Below are positions 7,165-13,018 of a stretch of 13,341 bases of DNA, piece by piece. The number at the start of each line of letters is the position of its first letter. Position 1 is the stretch's first letter. The translations under genes were made by a program, and so were the position numbers. Below the pieces are notes generated by a model that ran no database searches, was not told where the DNA came from, and worked only from the letters and a program-made list of their open reading frames with translations. The stretch is from Dehalococcoidia bacterium (GTDB lineage Bacteria; Chloroflexota; Dehalococcoidia; E44-bin15): positions 1 through 13,341 of the forward strand of contig JAGMCC010000016.1 of NCBI GenBank assembly GCA_023129355.1, read 5' to 3'.

Positions 7165-8343
7165 TTACCCCGCTTGCCCCAGGATGGTGATAATAGGCAG
7201 CAGGCTTCCCGGGTGTCCGCCTTGGTTATGAGACAACCCCAGCCTAACATCCTTCAACTGGCGTTCTGGTAGCTCTGCCTTGCCCTGAATCTGCTTGTAT
7301 ACCTCGTAGCACTCCCTTAGTCCACTGGCACCCACGGGGTGGCCAAAGGACTTTAAACCACCATCGGCATTAACCGGCAATTCACCGGTTAGGGTAAAGG
7401 TGCCGGCGTCGATATCCTCCTTCGCCTTCCCTTTGGGGCAGATCCCGATTGCCTCAAGGGTCATCAGCTCGCTTATGGTGAAGCAATCATGTAGCTCCAG
7501 GATGTCGAGCTCCTTACGGGGATCGGTGATCCCTGCCTGCTCATATGCCTGTTGCGCCGCGGCCTCCGTTTCGGGCAGGTGTATGTAATCATAACTGGCA
7601 TCCTCCTTCCCCAGCCCAGGGCCAATGGCAAGCCCGATTCCCTTGATTAGCACATAGTCATCCCTAAAGCTCTTGGCCATATCCGCCCTGGTGAGGATGG
7701 CGGCGGCGGCGCCATCGGTGTTGCCGCAACAATCGAATAGTCCCAGGGGCCAGGCGATGAGCGGGGCGTTGAGCACCTGCTCTATGGTTATCTCTCTGCG
7801 AAGGTGCGCTTTGGGATGGCGCGCGCCATTATAATGGCTTTTCACCGAGATTTGGGCCAAGGTTTTCCTGCCTTCTTGTGGCTCGATGCCATAGGCCTGG
7901 AAATACCTGGTGGCTCCCATCGCCCACCTTCCCGGCGCGGTAACATTAACCCCCAGGACAGGGTGGGTGTAGCCTGCAGGAAGCCCGGCGAGGCCAGTAT
8001 CCTTCAGCTTCTCAAACCCCACGCAGAGCACAATATTGTAAGCACCACAGGCTATGGCATAGGAGGCGTTTCTAATGGTCTCCATCCCGGTGGCGCAGAA
8101 GTTTTCTACTCGGGTGATGGGGATGCGGTCGAGTTTTAGCGGTGAGGCGATGCTGATCCCCCCGATGCCGGAAAAGGCCGTACCCACCCAGGCGGCCTGG
8201 ATGTCCTCGCGCGCCACGCCGGCATCCTCATAGGCTTCGTAGACCGCATCGATAATCATATCATCGGCGCTCTTATCCCAGTTCTCGCCGAACTTACAGC
8301 ATCCCATGCCGATGATGGCAACCTTGTCCTTGATGGTCTCCAT
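7165..8343 (-). CDS. SCP2-type thiolase (acetyl-CoA C-acyltransferase-like)
   Basis: 392 aa, typical of SCP-x type thiolases, which cleave 3-oxoacyl-CoA with free CoA or run the reverse condensation. The nucleophile appears as C83 in VENFCATG, the His of ELHDCFTISEL is H285, and GHPVGASG contains H335. SHNQGG (371-376) stands where the C-terminal catalytic loop is expected. Keeping Cys and both His argues for a true thiolase rather than a retro-aldolase such as steroid Ltp2, whose active site differs. Its stop-side neighbour is a CaiB gene at 6 bases, and 13 bases upstream ends the HMG-CoA-synthase-like/DUF35 fusion. SCP2 thiolases usually work with a DUF35 partner (archaeal HMG-CoA complex, BbsAB), so the two products probably form a complex. 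Confidence 0.88.
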   Translation of the reverse strand: METIKDKVAIIGMGCCKFGENWDKSADDMIIDAVYEAYEDAGVAREDIQAAWVGTAFSGIGGISIASPLKLDRIPITRVENFCATGMETIRNASYAIACGAYNIVLCVGFEKLKDTGLAGLPAGYTHPVLGVNVTAPGRWAMGATRYFQAYGIEPQEGRKTLAQISVKSHYNGARHPKAHLRREITIEQVLNAPLIAWPLGLFDCCGNTDGAAAAILTRADMAKSFRDDYVLIKGIGLAIGPGLGKEDASYDYIHLPETEAAAQQAYEQAGITDPRKELDILELHDCFTISELMTLEAIGICPKGKAKEDIDAGTFTLTGELPVNADGGLKSFGHPVGASGLRECYEVYKQIQGKAELPERQLKDVRLGLSHNQGGHPGSLLPIITILGQAG

Positions 8344-8356
8344 TTCCTTTAAGCCC

Positions 8357-9808
8357 TTATGGTTCTCGTGGCGGCCGGCATTTCCAGTAGTAGGTATGCA
8401 TTCCCCCGGAATCGTGCATCTTGCGGAAGGTCATCTCTACCGGCATGTCAGGCTTGACCTTTTTGGGGTCACGATCGGTCATCAAGCAATATACCCCGAC
8501 TTTTTGGTTCTCTCCTACCCCCTCAACACCCTCCTCTAGATGCACCTTGCTCACAATTGTTGGTGGGTCGCTACTGAGCGCCAGGTTATCCACGGTGTAG
8601 GTATAAAGCGTGCCCTGCCTGTCGGAGAGCCTGACCCCCTCATACTCATCCTTGGCCCCGCAATAGATGCATACCCGCTGCATCGGGTGGAAGGTTCGGC
8701 CGCAGCGCTTGCACCTGGAGCCATGAAAACTGATCAACTGCTCCCGTTCCCGCCATGCTACCGGGGGCAAGGCATTGGCCTGCTCCCGGGCCTGGGCCTC
8801 GGTAGGGATAAGCCGGCGGAAGCGGAGATATTTCTCATAGTTGGGAAGGGTCATCCGCGATGCCATGTGTCGCTTGATACCGCGCCTCTCCCTTATCTTT
8901 TCGATTTCCTCAGTCACCCGCAGGATAAAGGCATCACCGCCATCGCCATAGTTGGCAAACAGGATTCTATCCCCCGCCCTGGCCTCCTCTAGTGCGGCGA
9001 CGAGCATCATTAAGGCGAAGGCAGCGCCGGTATTGCCGACCGTGGCAAACATCGGTTCTTGAACCTGTGTCTTGGGGTCAAAACCCATGGCTCTTGCCAT
9101 TTCGGAGTGCCTTCTCTGGTCGGGGGCATAAAAGACCGCTCTGGTGATATCCGGCGGCGTCAGGTTGTATTTCTCCATGATACTGGAGATGGCTTCTCTG
9201 GTATTGCGGACATAGCCTTCGCTGAGGATAAACCTGTCTTCCCAGCTTTTGGCAAAGGTATCGGTCTCTGTCCTCCATATATCCAGGATATCATCGGCGT
9301 GAGAGTAGCTGCCCTCGATCTCGCAGGCAACGCCCTCATCCCCGATCAACAGGGCAGCGGCGCCATCACCAAAGTTCTGCTCATAGTCTGATTGGGGCTG
9401 GCCCAGGCGGCAATCGGCTGCGGCTACCATGACCCGCTTTCCCGAGCCACTCTTGACCGCATCGAGCGCTGCCCTCAAGGCTACAGTACCCGCTCTCAGG
9501 GAGTCGGCAAAGTCCGCGGTGAAAATCTGGCGTCGCAGGTCGGCGGCGAGTGCGATCAGGCTTGCCGATTGCTTCTCCCGGTAGGGTGGTGTTGTCGAGG
9601 CAAAATATAGACCATCAACGCTCTGCCGGTCGCTGTCCCTGAGGCAGTCGATCATGGCTTCCACTGCCATAGTCGCACTATCTTCATCATAGTTGGCTAC
9701 GGCCTTTTCCCCTCCCATAGAACCGCGGTCCCAGGCGCGGGCAATTTCGTCCCGCTTCAGGCGGTATATGGGAATATATGCCCCGTAGGAAACTATCCCG
9801 GTTTTCAT
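8357..9808 (-). CDS. HMG-CoA-synthase-like domain fused to DUF35 zinc-ribbon/OB domain; catalytic residues apparently lost
   Basis: 483 aa. Residues 1-300 have the thiolase-like fold of HMG-CoA synthases: GIVSYGAYIPIYRL (4-17), NFGDGAAALLIGD (145-157), VGNTGAAFA (257-265) and NYGDGGDAF (286-294). Residues 355-483 are a DUF35 module: zinc ribbon CKRC (366-369) plus CIYC (380-383), then an OB-like segment LYTYTVDN (401-408). Aligned by eye to archaeal HMG-CoA synthase, the Glu of GSESHPY is T72 (ASTTPPY), the nucleophilic Cys is L104 next to S103 (ADSLRAGT), and the His of FHQPN is Y227 (FYAPD). The domain therefore probably does not condense acetyl-CoA as HMG-CoA synthase does. It may scaffold or channel substrate for the adjacent thiolase. 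The start ATG has only a weak GGAG upstream. The gap to the SDR gene is 37 bases. Confidence 0.8.
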   Translation of the reverse strand: MKTGIVSYGAYIPIYRLKRDEIARAWDRGSMGGEKAVANYDEDSATMAVEAMIDCLRDSDRQSVDGLYFASTTPPYREKQSASLIALAADLRRQIFTADFADSLRAGTVALRAALDAVKSGSGKRVMVAAADCRLGQPQSDYEQNFGDGAAALLIGDEGVACEIEGSYSHADDILDIWRTETDTFAKSWEDRFILSEGYVRNTREAISSIMEKYNLTPPDITRAVFYAPDQRRHSEMARAMGFDPKTQVQEPMFATVGNTGAAFALMMLVAALEEARAGDRILFANYGDGGDAFILRVTEEIEKIRERRGIKRHMASRMTLPNYEKYLRFRRLIPTEAQAREQANALPPVAWREREQLISFHGSRCKRCGRTFHPMQRVCIYCGAKDEYEGVRLSDRQGTLYTYTVDNLALSSDPPTIVSKVHLEEGVEGVGENQKVGVYCLMTDRDPKKVKPDMPVEMTFRKMHDSGGMHTYYWKCRPPREP

Positions 9809-9845
9809 CCGCTCCGCTCGTCTGACCGTGTCTTTAACGTCTCAG

Positions 9846-10790
9846 TTAGGTAGCCTTTTTATCCCTCTCCGGTTGGGGTGGAGCGGGATTGATGTAGCCC
9901 GTTAGCAGGGTCTTGGGCACCGCATTGATCAGCTCTTCTGTGGTAAATATCCCCTCCGGCTTGTAGATAGCTCTTATCTCTACCGGTTCGTTATAAATGC
10001 TCACTCTGCCGGCCTCGGCATGGAATACCTGTCCATTGATATTTGCGGCGTGGTCGGTGGCCAGATAGACGACGATTGGTGGTATGTGCTCAGGGCCGGG
10101 CATGTTCAGCATCTGCTCAGCCTGCTCTTTGGTCATAACGCCGGCTTCAACCCTCTTCCAGGTGCCCTTTATGACTTCATCGTTCAATGTCATCCTGGTG
10201 GCGGCTATGGGGGCGAAGCAATTGGCGGTCACCCCGTAGCGCCCCATTTCCCGCGCGATAGAGCGGGTTAGGCTGACTATGCCGCCCTTAACCGCGCCGT
10301 AGTTGACATGTCCCATCGTGCCGCGCCAGGCATCTGAGGTGACGTTGATTATGCGGCCATATTTTTGCTCCCGCATCAGGGTGCAGGCATGGCGGCAGGT
10401 GTTGAAGGTACCTTTCAGGTGGACGATCATTACCGAGTCCCACTCGTCCTCGGTCATGTTCCAGATCATCCGGTCCCGCAGGTTGCCCTGACAGTTGACT
10501 AGTATATCGATGCGTCCGAATTTATCCACGCAGCTCTTTATGATCCCTTGAGCGGCATTGAAGTCGACCACCGAATCATGGTTGGCTATAGCATCGCTGC
10601 CCAGTTTTTTGATCTCATCGACCACCTTGTCTACAGGCCCCGCTTCAGCACCGCTGCCGTCCCTCGACGCGCCGATATCGTTTGCCACGATGTTAGCCCC
10701 TTCCTTGGCCAGGGCTAAGCATACCTCGTGCCCGATTCCCCCAGCGGCACCGGTTACTACGGCATTTTTCCCCTTCAGATTCTCGCCCAA
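9846..10790 (-). CDS. SDR-family NAD-dependent 3-hydroxyacyl-CoA dehydrogenase (HSD17B4/MFE-2-like)
   Basis: 314 aa. Classical SDR motifs are TGAAGGIG (13-20) for cofactor binding, NCQG (99-102), and catalytic S152, Y164 and K168 (NYGAVKG). D38 in VANDIG at the end of the second strand favours NAD over NADP. The NDIGASRDGSG segment (37-47) resembles the dehydrogenase unit of peroxisomal multifunctional enzyme type 2, which oxidises 3-hydroxyacyl-CoA. The start is TTG with a strong AAGGAGG (10797-10803) 6 bases upstream; no ATG preserves the glycine motif. It is the first gene of the minus-strand cluster, behind its promoter. A C-terminal tail past about residue 290, ending in PAPPQPERDKKAT, is not typical SDR core. 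Probably makes the 3-oxoacyl-CoA consumed by the thiolase. Confidence 0.87.
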   Translation of the reverse strand: MGENLKGKNAVVTGAAGGIGHEVCLALAKEGANIVANDIGASRDGSGAEAGPVDKVVDEIKKLGSDAIANHDSVVDFNAAQGIIKSCVDKFGRIDILVNCQGNLRDRMIWNMTEDEWDSVMIVHLKGTFNTCRHACTLMREQKYGRIINVTSDAWRGTMGHVNYGAVKGGIVSLTRSIAREMGRYGVTANCFAPIAATRMTLNDEVIKGTWKRVEAGVMTKEQAEQMLNMPGPEHIPPIVVYLATDHAANINGQVFHAEAGRVSIYNEPVEIRAIYKPEGIFTTEELINAVPKTLLTGYINPAPPQPERDKKAT

Positions 10791-10796
10791 TTATAA

Positions 10797-10803
10797 CCTC
10801 CTT
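10797..10803 (-). promoter_or_regulatory. ribosome binding site fixing a TTG start
   Basis: AAGGAGG on the minus strand lies 6 bases upstream of the TTG at 10790. It supports TTG as the SDR start, since no ATG or GTG lies at a suitable distance. Confidence 0.75.
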
Positions 10804-10819
10804 GCAGATCTGACGATTA

Positions 10820-10849
10820 AATATACCATACTGAACCTTCCTTTTGCAA
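10820..10849 (-). promoter_or_regulatory. predicted sigma70-like promoter of the main minus-strand cluster
   Basis: Minus-strand -35 TTGCAA (10844-10849), an 18-bp spacer, and -10 TATATT (10820-10825). The leader to the TTG start would be short, about 25 bases. It is preceded by helically phased AACTTT repeats and two TTCGAA palindromes. Confidence 0.5.
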
Positions 10850-10875
10850 ACTTTTTTCGAACTTTTCGAAACTTT
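10849..10875. promoter_or_regulatory. phased AACTTT repeats and TTCGAA palindromes upstream of the promoter
   Basis: AACTTT occurs at 10849-10854, 10860-10865 and 10870-10875, spaced 11 and 10 bp, one per helical turn. Two TTCGAA palindromes (10857-10862, 10865-10870) are interleaved, and a TTTCGAAA lies further out at 10945-10952. The position just upstream of the -35 suits activator binding or bent DNA. Confidence 0.4.
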
Positions 10876-11193
10876 GTTTTAGGTTTATCCATACTTAATA
10901 CCGTGAAGCGCGGCAGAATTTTGCACACTTTGTTTTCAGTTGCCTTTCGAAATGACACTGTTATTGTTCAAACAGCTATGATGAACGGTCGAATCAGCTG
11001 ATCGCGTTCAGATAGATGGGTGACAGCCTACCGTCATTATGAGTCGCTCTTTCACTTGTCATTGCGAGACGCTTTACGATAAATCAACTGGGGGGACGAT
11101 TGGAGGAGAAGACATACTTACTACACCGTAGATTTTACTGGGGAGGAGCTGTAACAGGGAGTCCCCCGACCCCGAGGCCGCCAGGTCGGCCGA

Positions 11194-11236
11194 CACTTCG
11201 GCCTAGATCGGGGGGCGCTTCGGCCTATATCTGGGG
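11194..11236. repeat. 22-bp tandem repeat in a GC-rich block
   Basis: Two units with a period of 22 share C(A/G)CTTCGGCCTA(G/T)ATC(G/T)GGGG (11194-11214 and 11216-11236). The palindrome GTCGGCCGAC (11185-11194) abuts the first unit. Composition is much richer in GC than the flanks, consistent with inserted DNA. Confidence 0.5.
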
Positions 11237-11251
11237 CGGTATATCGGTTTA

Positions 11252-11309
11252 TGGGTAGGTTGGAGCATCCGCTCCAACAACGCCTAGAGCCGATGCTCTA
11301 GGCTACCCA
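11252..11309. repeat. cloverleaf palindrome: two perfect hairpins inside an outer stem
   Basis: Hairpin 1 is GTTGGAGC (11259-11266), loop ATCC, GCTCCAAC (11271-11278). Hairpin 2 is GCCTAGAGC (11282-11290), loop CGAT, GCTCTAGGC (11295-11303). An outer stem TGGGTA/TACCCA (11252-11257, 11304-11309) closes both into a three-way junction. All three stems are perfect. It lies in the 147-base segment absent from the left arm, as expected of a mobile palindromic repeat. It encodes nothing. Confidence 0.65.
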
Positions 11310-11358
11310 ATGTTAAATACATCTCAGGGCGGGTTGGTGGGGAATAGCCATATTGTTA

Positions 11359-11406
11359 TTCTGAGTCGAAGCCCTGAGCGAAGCGAAGGGGAAGCGAAGA
11401 ATCTCC
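11359..11406. repeat. GAAGCG-rich dispersed intergenic repeat
   Basis: Reads as CTGAGTCGAAGCCCTGAGCG followed by AAGCGAAGG units and AATCTCC. As I recall, this phrase is one of the commonest dispersed intergenic repeats in Dehalococcoidia-type genomes. The left arm carries a related phrase near 366-391. Confidence 0.45.
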
Positions 11407-11537
11407 GTTAGATTTTTAGGTCTCCCGAGGCCTAAATCGTCCGATAAGTTGGACTCTCGCAAAGCGTAGGGGTCGCAATGACAGCTACAATGGTCTGGTG
11501 ATTTAATTTCACTAATGTACTGGACGAGTACACTTAG

Positions 11538-11566
11538 TTTACGGTTGCTTTTAGGAGTGCTATAAT
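11538..11566 (+). promoter_or_regulatory. predicted sigma70-like promoter of the plus-strand CoA-transferase operon
   Basis: A perfect -10 TATAAT (11561-11566) stands 17 bp after a -35 TTTACG (11538-11543; four of six). Transcription would start near 11573, leaving a leader of about 100 bases that includes a 12-bp palindrome. The -35 begins 8 bases after the outer 18-mer of the right repeat arm. Confidence 0.55.
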
Positions 11567-11591
11567 TATTTGTCAACCATTTACAATGGAC

Positions 11592-11603
11592 ACTCGATCG
11601 AGT
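11592..11603. promoter_or_regulatory. 12-bp perfect palindrome, candidate operator
   Basis: ACTCGATCGAGT is a perfect dyad about 20 bases past the predicted transcription start. That is a common place for a repressor such as a TetR-family protein to bind. A second, weaker dyad, AATATC/GATATT (11615-11632), follows. No regulator gene is in the window. Confidence 0.35.
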
Positions 11604-11671
11604 TTAACAAACCTAATATCTAGCCGGATATTTGAACGTGCTCACGCAGATAAGGAGGTAGGTCTTATTAG

Positions 11672-12997
11672 ATGAAGGACTGGCGGGAGGAGTATGACAG
11701 TAAGATGGTTCCTGCCGAGGAGGCTGCCAAGCTGGTCAAGTCTGGAGACCGCATTGGCTTTACCACCGGCAGAGAGGCACATGCTGTGGGTCTGGCGATC
11801 GCTGCCCGGCTAGGAGAGTTGGAAGGGGTTCAGGTGTATGTCCCCACCCCGGGTTATGATTTTGGCTGGTATGACCCGGGCTGGGAAGACTCCTTCAGTA
11901 TTACGGTTTCCTTTCCGTTGGGGGTGAACCAGGAGATGGTCGAGGAGCGGAGGTGTGATATCGCTTTCGGCTCCCTTTTCCCCTTCGATCTGGAATTTTT
12001 CAAGCAAGGGCTGGATGTACTGCTCACCGAGATTTCGCTCCCCGATGATGCGGGCTTTTGCAGCTTTGGCCAGTCATTGTGGAATAAGAAAACCCAGGTC
12101 AAAGAGGCAAAGAAGGTAATCGCAGAGGTGAATCCCCGTCTGATCCGAACCTACGGTGACAATTATGTCCACGTCTCAGAGATAGACTATTTTGTGGAGC
12201 ATATCTCTTCCGGGGAGCGCCCCGGCGGCGGGAGCCTGTTGGGTAAAAAGGCCAAAAAGGAACCCGACCAGGCGCAAAAGGAAATTGCAGGGCATGTCGG
12301 CTCGATCATAAGGGATGGCGACTGCTTGCAGATAGGCGTCGGCCGTGCCACTGAGCCTCTGGTTCAGTTGGGCATACTGAACGGCAAAAGCGATATCGGG
12401 TATCACTCAGAGGCCACGGTCCCGGGGATAATACGACTGGTCCGGGAGGGGGTGATTACGGGTAAATACAAGAATGTTCGACCGGGAAAGGTGGTGGTCA
12501 CTTCGGTGGGCGGGGACACCAGGGAGGAGGTGCAGTGGGTTCACATGAACCCGCTCTTCGAGCTGGTCGATGTCGACTGGCTGGAAGATATCAGGGTGAT
12601 CGCTTCCATAGATAACATGGTGACGATAAATCAAGCCTTGGCTATTGACCTTTTGGGTCAGCCAACGGCGGAAAGCTTAGGGACACGATTGCTGAGTGGT
12701 GCGAGGGGCCAGGTGCCCTTCCAGCTTGGGGCGCTCCTGTCTAAAGGAGGGCGTGCCATTACAGTGCTGCCCTCTACTGCGGAGAACGGGACGGTATCCC
12801 GTATTATGCCGGCGTTGCCGGAGGGGACAACCGTCACCCTCCACAAGAACTGCACTGACCTGGTAGTTACGGAATACGGGGTGGCGCGTTTGCGGGGTAG
12901 AAGCGTGCGGGAGAAGACAGAGGAATTGATTAATGTGGCCCATCCCGACTTTCGTGCCGAACTGAAAAAAGCAGCACAAAGGTTATTCTGGCCATAA
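11672..12997 (+). CDS. CoA-transferase, acetyl-CoA hydrolase/4-hydroxybutyrate CoA-transferase family
   Basis: 441 aa, paralogue of the minus-strand CoA-transferase ending at 550. The ATG is 13 bases after AAGGAGG (11652-11658). Signatures are LQIGVG (219-224), HSEA (245-248) with E247 as the likely catalytic glutamate, SKGG (357-360), VVTEYGVARLRG (398-409) and VAHPDFR (422-428). As in the paralogue, the position usually Asp in GGQxDF is Pro (RGQVPF, 345-350). The two differ most around residues 84-115, where this protein reads LGVNQEMV and LFPFDLEFFKQG. Such local divergence in otherwise similar enzymes may mark different substrates. It heads a separately promoted divergent operon with a crotonase 21 bases downstream, echoing the crotonase/CoA-transferase adjacency at 1876-2799 and 550-1866. 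Confidence 0.88.
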   Translation: MKDWREEYDSKMVPAEEAAKLVKSGDRIGFTTGREAHAVGLAIAARLGELEGVQVYVPTPGYDFGWYDPGWEDSFSITVSFPLGVNQEMVEERRCDIAFGSLFPFDLEFFKQGLDVLLTEISLPDDAGFCSFGQSLWNKKTQVKEAKKVIAEVNPRLIRTYGDNYVHVSEIDYFVEHISSGERPGGGSLLGKKAKKEPDQAQKEIAGHVGSIIRDGDCLQIGVGRATEPLVQLGILNGKSDIGYHSEATVPGIIRLVREGVITGKYKNVRPGKVVVTSVGGDTREEVQWVHMNPLFELVDVDWLEDIRVIASIDNMVTINQALAIDLLGQPTAESLGTRLLSGARGQVPFQLGALLSKGGRAITVLPSTAENGTVSRIMPALPEGTTVTLHKNCTDLVVTEYGVARLRGRSVREKTEELINVAHPDFRAELKKAAQRLFWP

Positions 12998-13018
12998 TAT
13001 TGTAGTAAGGAGGAAGGA

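Larger units (their letters stand above)
11005..11530 (+). repeat. right arm of the diverged inverted repeat
   Basis: Carries, in inverted order relative to 43-533, CGTTCAGATAGAT (11005-11017), AGGAGCT (11144-11150), GTCCCCC (11161-11167), AAATACATCTCAGGGC (11315-11330), TCGCAATGACA (11473-11483) and TAATGTACTGGACGAGTA (11513-11530). Between AAATACATC and GTCCCCC this arm has 147 bases where the left arm has 2, so 11168-11314 looks like an insertion here or a deletion there. The remaining 10876-11004 and 11567-11671 hold no gene. Confidence 0.6.

Noticed and set aside
7165..8343. A steroid side-chain retro-aldolase (Ltp2-like) pairing with DUF35
   Set aside because: The thiolase keeps the nucleophilic Cys (C83) and two active-site His, which fits thiolysis better; no other steroid-degradation genes are seen.
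8357..9808. A functional mevalonate-pathway HMG-CoA synthase
   Set aside because: The fold is right, but none of the three catalytic residues is found at the expected place, and no other mevalonate gene is in the window.
11161..11236. Rho-independent terminator
   Set aside because: There is a GC-rich dyad (CCCCCGA...TCGGGGG) but no U-tract on either strand, and it sits between divergent promoters where neither operon ends.
11313..11576. 87-codon minus-strand reading frame upstream of the plus-strand CoA-transferase
   Set aside because: It runs through repeat blocks and the predicted promoter, has no good ribosome-binding site, and its sequence is repeat-derived.
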